Shown here: one piece after another, positions 35,668 to 45,490 of the stretch | Position numbering within the stretch: the first letter of the stretch is position 1 | How the letters are laid out: each line of letters starts with the position of its first letter | From: an uncultured Bacteroidota bacterium | GTDB lineage: Bacteria > Bacteroidota > Bacteroidia > Flavobacteriales > Flavobacteriaceae | Reading direction: 5' to 3' | Assembly (NCBI GenBank): GCA_902618245.1 | Contig: CACMZR010000008.1 | Location: forward strand, 31,973-95,972 | DNA: 64,000 bases | Translations under genes and position numbers: made by a program | Notes under the pieces: model-generated | Told to the model about the DNA's origin: nothing | The model's database searches: none | What the model saw: only the letters and a program-made list of their open reading frames with translations

Positions 35668-36562
35668 TACTTTAATTTATGTTGCTGGACCAACAAGTGT
35701 CGGTAAGACTAAATTCAGTATTGAGCTTGCTAAAAAATTTAAAACGGAAATACTTTCATGCGACTCAAGACAATTTTACAAAGAAATATCTATTGGTACG
35801 GGTGTTCCGAGTAAAGAGGAATTATCAGCGATTAAGCACCACTTTATACAACATAAGTCAATAAGAGATATATATACTGTAGGAGACTTTGAAAAAGAAA
35901 TTATTCATAAAATAAATAAGCTTTTTAAAGATAATAAGACACTTATAATGGTTGGGGGATCAGGCATGTATGCGGATGCGGTTATGTTTGGCTTAGATAA
36001 ATTCCCTAAAGTTTCAAAAGAAACAAGAAAACAAATTAATTATTACTACAAAGCCCATGGTCTAAAATCATTGCAAAAATTACTTTATCAAAAAGATCCG
36101 ATTTATTTCAATATGGTTGACAAGGAAAATCCCGTTCGCCTTATAAGAGCATTAGAAGTTTCGATTAGCTCTGGTATACCCTATTCCTCATTTTTAGGAA
36201 AGTCAAATAAAAAACGTCATTTTGTTTCTAAAATGATTCTTCTTCAGTGTCCGAGGGAAAAACTTTATAATAAAATTAATAAACGGGTCGATTTAATGCT
36301 ACACAATGGACTCAAGGAAGAAGCATATAATTTAATGAAATATAGAAATTTAACACCTTTAAAAACTATTGGGTATAAAGAACTTTTTAATCATTTTGAG
36401 GGAATACTTTCTTTTGATGATGCTATCAATGAGATAAAAAAAAATACAAGAAGATTTGCAAAAAAACAAATAACGTGGTTCAAAAAATATGATAATGCAT
36501 TCAGGTTTTCTTCTTCGAAATCTGCTTCAGAAGTTTTTAATATTTTAAATGATTTAAATTAA
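35654..36562 (+). CDS. miaA: tRNA dimethylallyltransferase
   Basis: 302 aa. Transfers a dimethylallyl group to A37 of tRNAs reading UNN codons. P-loop GPTSVGKT (about residues 13-20), DSRQFYKEISIGTGVPS, the GGSGMYADAV segment and LIRALEVS are all conserved. The start is one of two adjacent ATG codons at 35654 and 35657; the track's upstream TTG start falls inside the channel gene. The overlap with the channel implies coupled translation. Confidence 0.95.
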   Translation: MMKNNTLIYVAGPTSVGKTKFSIELAKKFKTEILSCDSRQFYKEISIGTGVPSKEELSAIKHHFIQHKSIRDIYTVGDFEKEIIHKINKLFKDNKTLIMVGGSGMYADAVMFGLDKFPKVSKETRKQINYYYKAHGLKSLQKLLYQKDPIYFNMVDKENPVRLIRALEVSISSGIPYSSFLGKSNKKRHFVSKMILLQCPREKLYNKINKRVDLMLHNGLKEEAYNLMKYRNLTPLKTIGYKELFNHFEGILSFDDAINEIKKNTRRFAKKQITWFKKYDNAFRFSSSKSASEVFNILNDLN

Positions 36563-36570
36563 GTTGTCAA

Positions 36571-36589
36571 GACTTTATAATTTAAAGTC
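36571..36589. terminator. Possible hairpin between miaA and purC
   Basis: GACTTTA/TAAAGTC forms a 7-bp stem with a TAATT loop in the 59-bp convergent gap between miaA and purC. No clean T-run follows on either strand, so terminator function is uncertain. Confidence 0.35.
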
Positions 36590-36621
36590 AATAAAATTCT
36601 TCCAGTTTTATGAAATATATT

Positions 36622-37575
36622 TTATAAGTTTTCTAAGTAATCATTTAAATTTTTTTGCACTCTATTTAATATATCGGGTGAAGAGTTTTTTATGAAAGAT
36701 TTACCCATAATCTTTTCATATAATTCTATATATCGTTTTGAAACAGATGAGACAAAGTTGGCATTCATTTTAGGTAATTTTTGTCCAGGAAGTCCTTGAA
36801 AATTATTATCGATAAGCCATTCTCTAACAAATTCTTTTGATAGTTGTCTTTGACTTTCTCCTTTATCTTGTCTTAGAGAATAACCTTTTTCGTAAAAATA
36901 TCTAGAAGAATCAGGTGTGTGAATTTCATCAATCAATACAATCTCTCCTTCTGTAGTTTTACCAAATTCGTACTTTGTATCAACTAGTATTAATCCTTGT
37001 TTTTTTGCAATAGCAGTACCACGTTCAAACAATTTTTTAGTGTAAATCTCTAAAGCCTCATAATCAGACTTACTAACGATTCCCCGAATAATTATTTCTT
37101 CCTTAGAAATATCTTCATCGTGACTACCCTTATCTGCTTTAGTTGAAGGTGTTATAATAGGCCTTTCAAATTTATCATTTTCTTTCATGCCGTCGGGAAG
37201 ATTAATACCACATATTTTTCTATGACCTGATTTATAAAGTCTTGCAGCGTGACCTGTCAGATATCCCCTTATCACCATTTCAATTTTAAATGGCCTACAA
37301 ATTTTCCCAACAGAAACGTTTGGATCAGGTGTCGCTAGTAGCCAATTGGGTACAATATCCTCTGTCATAGAAAGCATATTATTAGCTATCTGGTTTAGTA
37401 TTTGACCCTTATACGGTATGCCTTTAGGTAAAACTACATCGAAAGCTGATATCCTGTCTGTCACAACAATGACTAACAGATTATTTTTTAATTTGTAAAC
37501 ATCACGAACTTTTCCAGTGTACTTTTTATTTAGTCCCTGAATTTTGAGATCTGTTTTTACTAATACATTAGACAT
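36622..37575 (-). CDS. purC: Phosphoribosylaminoimidazole-succinocarboxamide synthase
   Basis: 317 aa; joins aspartate to CAIR in purine synthesis, using [69 protein letters not shown] and [10 protein letters not shown] are canonical SAICAR synthetase blocks, and the length fits the longer bacterial/yeast type. It starts 6 bp after the phoH stop and is therefore probably expressed with it. Confidence 0.96.
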   Translation of the reverse strand: MSNVLVKTDLKIQGLNKKYTGKVRDVYKLKNNLLVIVVTDRISAFDVVLPKGIPYKGQILNQIANNMLSMTEDIVPNWLLATPDPNVSVGKICRPFKIEMVIRGYLTGHAARLYKSGHRKICGINLPDGMKENDKFERPIITPSTKADKGSHDEDISKEEIIIRGIVSKSDYEALEIYTKKLFERGTAIAKKQGLILVDTKYEFGKTTEGEIVLIDEIHTPDSSRYFYEKGYSLRQDKGESQRQLSKEFVREWLIDNNFQGLPGQKLPKMNANFVSSVSKRYIELYEKIMGKSFIKNSSPDILNRVQKNLNDYLENL

Positions 37576-37581
37576 TTTTAT

Positions 37582-38529
37582 TTATTGTTCAGTCTTTTTA
37601 TATGCTTCAATTATTTTTTTCACAAGTGCGTGTCTAATCACATCTTTTTCATCAAGCTTTATGATTCCTATTCCATTTGAATTTTTAAGTATCAAAAGAG
37701 CCTCATTTAGCCCTGACATTATGCTCTTAGGAAGATCAATTTGTTCTGGATCACCAGTGATCATAAATTTTGAATTTACACCCATTCTAGTTAAAAACAT
37801 TTTCATTTGTGAATGAGTTGAATTTTGTGCTTCATCAAGAATTACAAAAGCATCATCTAGGGTTCTTCCCCTCATAAAAGCCAATGGAGCTATTTGAATT
37901 GTGCCTTTTACTAAATAGTTTTGCAGGGATTCATTTGGAATCATATCGCGTAATGAATCATATAATGGCTGCATATAAGGATCAAGTTTTTCATTTAAAT
38001 CACCGGGAAGAAAACCTAGATTTTCTCCTGCTTCAACTGCAGGTCGTGTTAAAATTATTCTTTTAACTTCTTTATCTTTTAAAGCTTTTACTGCTAAAGC
38101 GACTCCAGTGTAAGTTTTTCCAGTTCCAGCAGGGCCAATCGCAAATACCATGTCATTTTTATCCATCGATTCTACTAACCTTTTTTGGTTAAGTGTCTTG
38201 GCTTTAATAATTTTCCCACCTACTCCATGTAAAATATTAACTTCCGTTCCACCATTCAATACTTTTTTTTCTTTTTTGTCAGCAAAAATAATTCTTTCAA
38301 TTATCTCATCATTTAAAACATTGTATTTGCCATAATGTGCAATAAGCATATCCGTTTTAATAGAAAATTCTTGAAGAATATTTTCCTCTCCATATGCTTT
38401 AAGGGTGTTACCCCTGGCAACTATCTTAATCTTTGGAAAATAAGTTCCTATTTTAATGATATTTGCATTCTGATTACCAAAAAATTCTTGAACGCTTACT
38501 CCAGATAAGTCAATTTTAATTTCATTCAA
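37582..38529 (-). CDS. phoH: PhoH-family ATPase
   Basis: 315 aa. An RNA/nucleotide-binding N-terminal region (about 1-100) precedes the PhoH ATPase: Walker A IGPAGTGKT (about residue 134), TRPAVEAGENLGFLPGD, and Walker B FVILDEAQNS. PhoH/YbeZ proteins are linked to RNA metabolism. The start codon appears to be TTG at 38529 (MNEIKIDLSG): an in-frame stop lies two codons upstream, and the nearby ATG is out of frame. purC follows 6 bp downstream. Confidence 0.93.
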   Translation of the reverse strand: MNEIKIDLSGVSVQEFFGNQNANIIKIGTYFPKIKIVARGNTLKAYGEENILQEFSIKTDMLIAHYGKYNVLNDEIIERIIFADKKEKKVLNGGTEVNILHGVGGKIIKAKTLNQKRLVESMDKNDMVFAIGPAGTGKTYTGVALAVKALKDKEVKRIILTRPAVEAGENLGFLPGDLNEKLDPYMQPLYDSLRDMIPNESLQNYLVKGTIQIAPLAFMRGRTLDDAFVILDEAQNSTHSQMKMFLTRMGVNSKFMITGDPEQIDLPKSIMSGLNEALLILKNSNGIGIIKLDEKDVIRHALVKKIIEAYKKTEQ

Positions 38530-38627
38530 AGGCTATAAATTTAAAATGGTTTATTTTTATATTTAGTTAATTTCTATTTTATAAAATTAGATATTTTTAA
38601 CATAATTAATAATTATAAACTCACTTT

Positions 38628-39458
38628 ATGCCAATAGTAACTTTAACTACAGATTTTGGACATAAAGACTACTCTGTTTCAGTTATTAAAGGGGCTTTGA
38701 TACAACAAATTTCTAATGTAAGAATCATAGATATATCTCATGATATTAGTCCTTATAACCCATCAGAAACTGCATACATTTTGAAAAATGCATTTCGATC
38801 ATTTCCAAAAGGAAGTATACATATTATTGGTGTAGAATCTGAATGGACACCAGAAAATTCTCACCTAGTTATGGAATTTCAAGAACACTATTTCATATCT
38901 TCTGACAATGGAGTATTATCATTAATAAAAGAAGATTTTATTGCAACTAAAATTGTTGAAATCAATATCCATAAAAAAGTGATCTCTGCATTTCCTGTTT
39001 TAGATGTTTTTATAAATGTCGCTGCTCATATTGCAAGAAACGGAAAACTCGAAGTCATTGGTAAATCAGTTACCAAGATCAAAGAATTGACAAATATTAA
39101 ACCTGTCATAAATAAAGATAAAAACCAGATTTTAGGTAGTGTTATTTACATTGATAATTATGGCAATTTAGTTACGAGCATTAAAGAATCTCTTTTCCAT
39201 GATGTTGGCAAATCAAGAGGCTTTACAATTTTTGCAAGAAATGTAAAATTTAAAAAAATATATAAAAGCTACAGCCAGGCAATTAATTTCAGATTACCAA
39301 AAGAAAAAAGAGAAGAGGATGGAAAAAAAATCGCTCTGTTTAACACTGCTGGTCATCTTGAATTGGCTGTTTACAAAAGTAATCCACTAACAGTTGGTGG
39401 AGCTGGATCTCTTTTTGGATTGGGTTACCGTGACCCTGTAACTGTTCAATTTGATTGA
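38628..39458 (+). CDS. SAM hydrolase / hydroxide adenosyltransferase (DUF62)
   Basis: 276 aa. This family (DUF62, relatives of fluorinase and chlorinase) splits S-adenosylmethionine to adenosine and methionine using water. The N-terminal TLTTDFGHKDYSVSVIKG contains the adenosine-binding Asp, IIDISHDISPYN and VINKDKNQILGSVIYIDNYGNLVTSI are conserved, and the C-terminal FNTAGHLELAVYKS carries the SAM-methionine contacts. The stop is one base from the gldF ATG, so it is likely the first gene of a gldFG operon. The gap to phoH (98 bp) shows no clear TAnnTTTG element. Confidence 0.92.
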   Translation: MPIVTLTTDFGHKDYSVSVIKGALIQQISNVRIIDISHDISPYNPSETAYILKNAFRSFPKGSIHIIGVESEWTPENSHLVMEFQEHYFISSDNGVLSLIKEDFIATKIVEINIHKKVISAFPVLDVFINVAAHIARNGKLEVIGKSVTKIKELTNIKPVINKDKNQILGSVIYIDNYGNLVTSIKESLFHDVGKSRGFTIFARNVKFKKIYKSYSQAINFRLPKEKREEDGKKIALFNTAGHLELAVYKSNPLTVGGAGSLFGLGYRDPVTVQFD

Positions 39459-39459
39459 T

Positions 39460-40194
39460 ATGTGGTATATAGCAAAGAATGAATTTAATTTTTATTTTAA
39501 CAGCTTTACAGCGTATTTGGTGATAGGATCTTACTTAACAATCAACACATTAATTTTGTGGTTTTTTGACACACCTTACAATTTTTTAAATTACGAGATT
39601 GTAGATATAAATTTATTTTTTGAAATAAGTCCTTGGCTCTTAATGATTTTAATTTGCTCATTGTCAATGGGAAGTTTTTCTCGAGAGGTATCAAGTGGAA
39701 CTATAGAATTATTAGTCACAAAACCCCTAAATGCAAATGAAATATTTGAAGGAAAGTTTTTAGGTATTACTTTTATTTTCTGTGTATGCATTTTTATGAA
39801 TATTTTTAACATAGTAGCACTGAATTCCTTATTGACATTTGAGTCAGAATTAGATTTGTCATTAATATTTTCTTCCTACTTCGGATTATTTCTTATCGGA
39901 ATTATATTTATAAGTATAAGCTTATTTTGCTCAATTTTATTTGGAAATCAAGTCGCATCATTTTTAACAGCTTTTATCCTATGTAATTTTCAATATTTTT
40001 TTTGGGATTTCTTGGCTAGTTTTGTCACTAACCCTTGGAGTTTCAAAATAGTATCTAATATTGGCATAAAAACACATTATGTAGGACTATCACATGGTAT
40101 TATAAAACTTGAAGACATTGTATATTTAATTGGTTTAATAGTAATTATTCATATGCTCGGTATTAATCAAATTAAAAAAGGTCAACTTAAATGA
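39460..40194 (+). CDS. gldF: Gliding-motility ABC transporter permease GldF
   Basis: 244 aa with six predicted membrane helices, from the ATG at 39460 (MWYIAKNEFNFYFNSF); the track's TTG lies three codons upstream within the previous gene. The SREVSSGTIELLVTKPL motif is characteristic of ABC-2 type permeases of this group. GldF and GldG, with the ATPase GldA, form a transporter needed for gliding in Flavobacterium. gldA is not in the window. The stop overlaps the gldG ATG (ATGA). Confidence 0.93.
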   Translation: MWYIAKNEFNFYFNSFTAYLVIGSYLTINTLILWFFDTPYNFLNYEIVDINLFFEISPWLLMILICSLSMGSFSREVSSGTIELLVTKPLNANEIFEGKFLGITFIFCVCIFMNIFNIVALNSLLTFESELDLSLIFSSYFGLFLIGIIFISISLFCSILFGNQVASFLTAFILCNFQYFFWDFLASFVTNPWSFKIVSNIGIKTHYVGLSHGIIKLEDIVYLIGLIVIIHMLGINQIKKGQLK

Positions 40195-41843
40195 AATTGA
40201 ATCATAAACTACTATTAACAATTTTATTGATTATAATTTTAATGTATTTAAGTAATATGTTTTTTATTCAAATTGATTTTACAAATGATAAAAGATATAG
40301 TCTTTCCAAAAGTTCACTCAATGAACTAAAGAAAATAGACGAGCCGCTAATAATTGATATTTTTTTAACAGGAAATTTGCCAAAAGCATATTTACCATTT
40401 CGAAATGAGTTAGATGCAATATTAAATCGGTTAAAGTATTATAATAATAAAATCATTCTTAAATATACTGATCCTTTAGAATATGCAAATTCAGAGTCTA
40501 TAAATGAAGATATGCTAAAGTTTGGATTAGCACCAGAAATTGTAGTTCAGAATAAAAACGGAAATCGTGAAGAAAATATAATTTTTCCATGGTTAATTTT
40601 TAATTATAAAGGAAAATCTGAAAAAATAGGACTTTTAAAAAAACAACTTGGAAATACTCAAAATGAAAATATTTATCATTCCATTCAACTTCTTGAGAAT
40701 GAGATCATGGATGGAATATATAGAGTTAGTTTAAGAAATAAGAGAAATATTGCTTTTTTAAGTTCACACGGCACTACAAAAAAAATTAAAATCGCAGACT
40801 TATTAAAAAACTTAAAACCGTATTATAATTTGTCAGGATTTAATCTAAAAAATTCAAAAGCTACACCTTTACAAAGATTAAATGATTTAACGATGTTTGA
40901 TTTACTTATAATTTCAAATGCCTCTAAAAAATTCTCCCCAATTGATAAGTATATTTTAGACCAGTATAGTCTTAGAGGTGGAAAATTGATATGGATGATC
41001 AATGGAGTGGCGGTAAATAAAGATAGTCTTGTTAATGGATCTGGGGAAACTTATGCTTTGCCTCAAGAACTTAATCTTGAAGATTATTTTTTTCATAAAG
41101 GCATTAGAATAGAAAAAACATTAATTCAAGACCTATATTGTGCTCCTATTGTTCTTGCAAGTGGTTATGAAAATGATGTTCAATACATTCCTTATCCATG
41201 GGTATACTATCCAATAATAAAACCTAAAGACTCAACAATTGGAAAAAATACTGGTCCAATTCTTTGTCGATATGCAAGTCCAATTAAGACTATAGAAAAT
41301 AAATTTTCTAAATTTTTGCTTTTGAAAAGTTCAGATTTCATAAAAACATCCTCTTTTCCTGCAGTGATAAGTTTAAAAAAAGCTACTAGTAAAATTGAAC
41401 CCTCAACTTTCCTTCAAAAATCAAATGCAATTAGTTATTTAGTTGAAGGCCAAGATTATTCCCTATTTAGAAATAGGATTAAACCATTCAAATTTAATGG
41501 TAATATTGAAAAAGGGAAATTTGAAATGGTAATTATAAGTGATGGTAATATTGCTGAAAATCAAATTGATAAGGGTATACCCTTATCATTAGGCTACGAC
41601 AAATGGACAAACAATTTCTATTCCAATAGAGCTTGGATAATAAATGTTATTCATTTTTTAGCTGGTAATAAAAATTATCTTAGCACAAAAGGTAAAAAAT
41701 GGAATTTTGCTTTCTTTGATATTTCTAAAATAAATAAGTTTGGATCTTTTTGGAAATGGTCATTAATTCTTTTTCCCTACATAATTGGAATACTTAGTTT
41801 ATTGATTAGTAATAGGCTAAGAAATAAACAACTGAAAATATAA
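40191..41843 (+). CDS. gldG: Gliding-motility ABC transporter substrate-binding subunit GldG
   Basis: 550 aa. One N-terminal membrane helix (about 7-28) leads to a large periplasmic part containing the family's DFTNDKRYSLSKSSLNEL and IIDIFLTGNLPKAYLPF. A C-terminal helix near residues 525-545 closes it, giving an N-in, C-in layout. It corresponds to the auxiliary GldG subunit (ABC-type uncharacterised transport domain). Expressed with gldF through an ATGA overlap. Confidence 0.94.
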   Translation: MKLNHKLLLTILLIIILMYLSNMFFIQIDFTNDKRYSLSKSSLNELKKIDEPLIIDIFLTGNLPKAYLPFRNELDAILNRLKYYNNKIILKYTDPLEYANSESINEDMLKFGLAPEIVVQNKNGNREENIIFPWLIFNYKGKSEKIGLLKKQLGNTQNENIYHSIQLLENEIMDGIYRVSLRNKRNIAFLSSHGTTKKIKIADLLKNLKPYYNLSGFNLKNSKATPLQRLNDLTMFDLLIISNASKKFSPIDKYILDQYSLRGGKLIWMINGVAVNKDSLVNGSGETYALPQELNLEDYFFHKGIRIEKTLIQDLYCAPIVLASGYENDVQYIPYPWVYYPIIKPKDSTIGKNTGPILCRYASPIKTIENKFSKFLLLKSSDFIKTSSFPAVISLKKATSKIEPSTFLQKSNAISYLVEGQDYSLFRNRIKPFKFNGNIEKGKFEMVIISDGNIAENQIDKGIPLSLGYDKWTNNFYSNRAWIINVIHFLAGNKNYLSTKGKKWNFAFFDISKINKFGSFWKWSLILFPYIIGILSLLISNRLRNKQLKI

Positions 41844-41876
41844 CTGTTGATAAGTTTCTTTTATGATTATAAGGTT

Positions 41877-41892
41877 TTCAAATATATTTGAA
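41877..41892. promoter_or_regulatory. Perfect 16-bp palindrome upstream of dnaN
   Basis: TTCAAATATATTTGAA is a perfect palindrome. It contains a TATATTTG -7-like element on both strands (plus strand at 41883-41890), about 70 bases before the dnaN ATG. A protein bound here would block the promoter, so it could be an operator, or the symmetry may be chance in AT-rich DNA. Confidence 0.4.
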
Positions 41893-41958
41893 GATTATCA
41901 CAAACTTTTAAAAATTACCAACTATCTATATTCTAATTAATATAAATTATTTAAAGAG

Positions 41959-43077
41959 ATGAAATTTATTGCCTCAAGTAGCTTACTTCTTAGAGAACTT
42001 CAAATGATAGGGGGTATTATAAATAACACAACTACCCTTCCTATTTTAGAAAACTTCATGTTTGACATAAACAACGATAAGTTGACTCTAACCGCGTCTG
42101 ATCTTGAGACAACTTTTTCAACACAAATAAATATAGAATCTGTAGATAATGGTAGAATTGCACTACCTGCCAAATTATTGTTAGATACGTTAAAAACATT
42201 TCCAGATCAACCTCTTACTTTTTTGAAAACTGAAAAAAATACAGTTGAAATTAATGCTAATAGTGGTAAATATTCTGTGGCATATGTTGATGGAAGTGAA
42301 TTCCCGTTAGCAGCTCAAATTACAGATTCAATAAAAACAGTTATACCAAGTACTATTTTACATAGAGCAATTAATTCTACACTTTTTGCAACCGGTAATG
42401 ATGATTTAAGACCAGTAATGAGTGGTGTATTTTTCCAATTTGATTCAGAATCACTCAAATTTATTGCAACCGATGCACATAAACTTGTGAAATACACAAG
42501 AAACGACCTAAAAACTGATCAAACTTCTGAATTCATAATGCCCAAAAAACCACTCCAGCTTCTTAAAGGAATAATGCAAGGATTAGATATTGATATAACT
42601 ATTGAATATAACGATACTAATGCTCAATTTAGATTTGGTAATTCAATTTTAACCTGTAGACTTATTGATGGAAAATATCCTAACTATGAGGCTGTAATAC
42701 CTAAAGAAAATCCAAATGAAATGGTTGTAAATCGAATGCAATTCTTAGATTCTGTCCGAAGAGTCAGTATTTTTTCAAATAAAACAACTTATCAAATTAG
42801 TCTAAGTATTGCTGGAGCACAAATTATAATATCTGCAGAAGACATTGATTATAGCAATAGTGCTGAGGAACGTTTAAATTGTGATTATCAAGGAGATGAT
42901 ATAAAAATTGGGTTTAACTCAAGGTTTTTAATTGAAATGTTAAACGGTTTAATTTGTGATGAAATCAAATTATCAATGTCACTCCCTAATAGGGCAGGTC
43001 TAATAACTCCTTTGGACAGCTTCGATAAAGGTGAAGAAGTTACGATGTTAGTAATGCCTGTCATGCTAAATTCTTGA
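41959..43077 (+). CDS. dnaN: DNA polymerase III beta sliding clamp
   Basis: 372 aa. Three similar domains of about 120 residues; N-terminal MKFIASSSLLLRELQMIGGIIN with NTTTLPILENFMF, central FATGNDDLRPVMSGVFFQ and TDAHKLVKY, and the C-terminal clamp signature ending VMPVML. Ring-shaped processivity factor for the replicase; works with HolA from this same window. Unlike many genomes it is not next to dnaA or an origin, but follows gldG. An AT-rich hairpin lies after the stop. Confidence 0.97.
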   Translation: MKFIASSSLLLRELQMIGGIINNTTTLPILENFMFDINNDKLTLTASDLETTFSTQINIESVDNGRIALPAKLLLDTLKTFPDQPLTFLKTEKNTVEINANSGKYSVAYVDGSEFPLAAQITDSIKTVIPSTILHRAINSTLFATGNDDLRPVMSGVFFQFDSESLKFIATDAHKLVKYTRNDLKTDQTSEFIMPKKPLQLLKGIMQGLDIDITIEYNDTNAQFRFGNSILTCRLIDGKYPNYEAVIPKENPNEMVVNRMQFLDSVRRVSIFSNKTTYQISLSIAGAQIIISAEDIDYSNSAEERLNCDYQGDDIKIGFNSRFLIEMLNGLICDEIKLSMSLPNRAGLITPLDSFDKGEEVTMLVMPVMLNS

Positions 43078-43107
43078 TCATAAAACATAAGCATCCCAAA
43101 TCATATT

Positions 43108-43131
43108 AAATTTTTAAGAAATTAAAAATTT
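43108..43131. terminator. Bidirectional hairpin between dnaN and capB
   Basis: AAATTTTTAA/TTAAAAATTT is a perfect 10-bp inverted repeat with a GAAA tetraloop, in the 64-bp convergent gap. It could terminate both genes, although its all-AT stem is weak. Confidence 0.45.
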
Positions 43132-43141
43132 GATACTACAA

Positions 43142-44395
43142 CTATATGGTTGATTTAACTAGTTCAGATAAACGCTTGTATGTACCATTTTCCAATTTTT
43201 CTCTTATACCCGCAAATGCGTTCAAAGTTATATCTACGTCTTCAAGTGAATGAGTTGCAGTTGGAATTAAACGCAATAAAATTAATCCTTTAGGAATAAC
43301 AGGATATACAACAATTGAACAAAAAATTCCATAGTTTTCTCTCAAGTCTTGAACGAGTGCCATTGCCTCAGGTATGCTTCCCTTTAAATAAACAGGAGTT
43401 ACGCAACTCTGAGTAGTTCCAATATCAAATCCTCTTTTAATAAGTCCGTTTTGTAAAGCATTTACATTTTCCCAAAGTTTTTCTTTAAGCTCCGGTCTAG
43501 AGCGTAACAAATCTAGCCTTTTTAGTGCACCTTTTACAAGTTGCATTTGCAATGATTTTGCAAACATTTGAGAACGCATATTATATTTCAGATAATCAAT
43601 TATTTCTTTATCAGCTGCTACAAAAGCGCCAGTTGATGCCATAGATTTTGCGAAAGTTGCAAAATAAACATCTATTTGATCTTGTACATCCTGCTCGTTA
43701 CCAGCACCTCTACCGTTTTCCCCTAAAGTACCAAAACCATGAGCATCATCTACTAAAAATCTAAATTTATATTTTGATTTTAATTTTACTATTTCTTTAA
43801 GTTTACCTTGCTCACCTCGCATCCCAAACACTCCCTCTGATATAACCAAGATACCTCCACCAGTTTGCTCAGCAACTTTTGTAGCCCTTTGCAAATTTTT
43901 TTCTAAACTTTCAACATCATTATGTTTATAGGTAAAACGTTTTCCTATATGAAGCCTAACTCCGTCAACAATACATGCATGGGCATCTACGTCATATACA
44001 ATTACATCGTCTTTACTAACTAGGGTATCAACAGTGGAAAGAATTCCTTGGTATCCAAAATTCAAAAGATAAGCGGACTCTTTGTCTACAAACTCAGCTA
44101 ACTCTTGCTCTAGCTGTTCGTGGAGTTCAGTGTGACCTGACATCATTCTAGCTCCCATTGGATAGGCTGACCCAAACTCAGCTGCAGCTTCAGCATCAGC
44201 TTTTCTGATCTCAGGTAAGTTAGCTAATCCTAGGTAGTCATTGACACTCCATGTTATAACCTCTTTACCTTTGAATTTCATTCTATTTGAGATTGGTCCT
44301 TCTAGCTTTGGAAATACAAAATACCCCTCTGCTTGAGATGCCCATTTACCTAAGGGACCTTTATTTTCGTGTATTCTATCAAATAAATCTTTCAT
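43142..44395 (-). CDS. capB: Alpha-oxoamine synthase, probable cysteate-fatty acyltransferase (sulfonolipid synthesis)
   Basis: 417-aa PLP enzyme of the BioF/Kbl/serine palmitoyltransferase family, condensing an amino acid with an acyl thioester. Seen: [28 protein letters not shown], the [18 protein letters not shown] cofactor Asp-His, and the PLP lysine in [12 protein letters not shown]. Placed after a cysteine synthase-like gene with an ATGA overlap, it fits the capnine pathway of gliding flavobacteria, in which cysteate is acylated. Serine palmitoyltransferase or 2-amino-3-ketobutyrate ligase activity is the main alternative; the gldFG genes nearby and the partner gene favour the sulfonolipid reading. 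Confidence 0.65.
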   Translation of the reverse strand: MKDLFDRIHENKGPLGKWASQAEGYFVFPKLEGPISNRMKFKGKEVITWSVNDYLGLANLPEIRKADAEAAAEFGSAYPMGARMMSGHTELHEQLEQELAEFVDKESAYLLNFGYQGILSTVDTLVSKDDVIVYDVDAHACIVDGVRLHIGKRFTYKHNDVESLEKNLQRATKVAEQTGGGILVISEGVFGMRGEQGKLKEIVKLKSKYKFRFLVDDAHGFGTLGENGRGAGNEQDVQDQIDVYFATFAKSMASTGAFVAADKEIIDYLKYNMRSQMFAKSLQMQLVKGALKRLDLLRSRPELKEKLWENVNALQNGLIKRGFDIGTTQSCVTPVYLKGSIPEAMALVQDLRENYGIFCSIVVYPVIPKGLILLRLIPTATHSLEDVDITLNAFAGIREKLENGTYKRLSELVKSTI

Positions 44396-45447
44396 TTTTT
44401 TTCATTTAGCTCATTTACATATTCTATCTGTTGATGTGATTCATGATCAGAATCAAAAAAACCTTGCTTCTCCATCCAATCTTCACTATAAATTTTACTC
44501 ATATATCTGGAACCGTGATCGGGAAACATTAAAACAACTTTACTGTCATGGTTAAAGTAATCTTCGTTTACCAACTGGATTGTTGCCTGCATTGCTGCTC
44601 CAGAGGTGTAGCCTACGAACATGCCTTCATTTTTAGTAACGCTTCTTGCTGCATGTGCACTGTCTTGATCTGTAACTTTAATAAAATGATCAATATAATT
44701 AAAATACGTTGTTTCTGGAATTAAATTTTTCCCTAATCCTTCTATTCTGTATGGGTAAATCTCATTTGGATCTAATTCGTTTGTTTCATGATATTTTTTT
44801 AGTATTGAGCCATAAGCATCGACACCAATAATTTTAATGCTTGATTTTTTTTCTTTGAGAAATTTAGCGACTCCCGAAATAGTACCACCAGTTCCGCTAG
44901 ATGCAATAAAATGAGTGATTTTACCTTTTGTTTGTTTCCATATTTCAGGACCAGTTGAATTATAGTGAGCTTCAACATTAAGTTGGTTAAAGTATTGATT
45001 TATATAAAGTGAGTTTTTAATTTCACTATTTAACCTTTTCGCTACTTCGTAATAAGAACGGTGATCATCAACTGGAACATTCGCAGGGCAAACGTGTACT
45101 TCAGCACCCATTGCACTAAGCATGTTAATTTTGTCTTGAGATGATTTTGAAGTTACTGCTAAAACACAATTATAGCCCTTAATCATAGAAACCATAGCAA
45201 GACTAAAACCTGTGTTTCCGGATGTAGTTTCAATAATAGTTGAACCTTTTTTCAATAAGCCAGTACGCTCGGCTTCTTTTACAATATGGTAGGCGATTCT
45301 ATCTTTATTAGAATGACCTGGGTTAAAAGCTTCAAACTTGGCAAAGTATTGACCAGGGAAATCCCTCACTGTACGGTTAAGCTTGATAAGTGGTGTGTCT
45401 CCTATTAATTCTAAAATATTTTGATAGGCATTCACAGAATGATTCAT
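44392..45447 (-). CDS. capA: Cysteine synthase/CBS-like PLP enzyme, probable cysteate synthase
   Basis: 351 aa from the ATG at 45447; the track's TTG at 45474 lies in a promoter element. Fold-type II PLP enzyme: [13 protein letters not shown] lysine in [11 protein letters not shown] (usual SVKDR altered to SNKDR), [12 protein letters not shown] substrate loop, and phosphate cup [10 protein letters not shown]. No heme or CBS domains. The overlap with the acyltransferase suggests that it supplies the amino acid for it, which would be cysteate from phosphoserine and sulfite. By sequence alone, cysteine synthase or cystathionine beta-synthase remain possible. Confidence 0.65.
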   Translation of the reverse strand: MNHSVNAYQNILELIGDTPLIKLNRTVRDFPGQYFAKFEAFNPGHSNKDRIAYHIVKEAERTGLLKKGSTIIETTSGNTGFSLAMVSMIKGYNCVLAVTSKSSQDKINMLSAMGAEVHVCPANVPVDDHRSYYEVAKRLNSEIKNSLYINQYFNQLNVEAHYNSTGPEIWKQTKGKITHFIASSGTGGTISGVAKFLKEKKSSIKIIGVDAYGSILKKYHETNELDPNEIYPYRIEGLGKNLIPETTYFNYIDHFIKVTDQDSAHAARSVTKNEGMFVGYTSGAAMQATIQLVNEDYFNHDSKVVLMFPDHGSRYMSKIYSEDWMEKQGFFDSDHESHQQIEYVNELNEKK

Positions 45448-45471
45448 AGTTAAATCAAATACAAAATTGTG

Positions 45472-45479
45472 CAAATTTA
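45472..45479 (-). promoter_or_regulatory. Candidate -7 promoter element for capA-capB
   Basis: TAAATTTG on the minus strand fits TAnnTTTG and ends 24 bases before the capA ATG. It would let the sulfonolipid pair be transcribed separately from the upstream peptidase gene. The TTTG contains the false TTG start used in the ORF track. Confidence 0.5.
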
Positions 45480-45490
45480 ATGAAAAAAAA

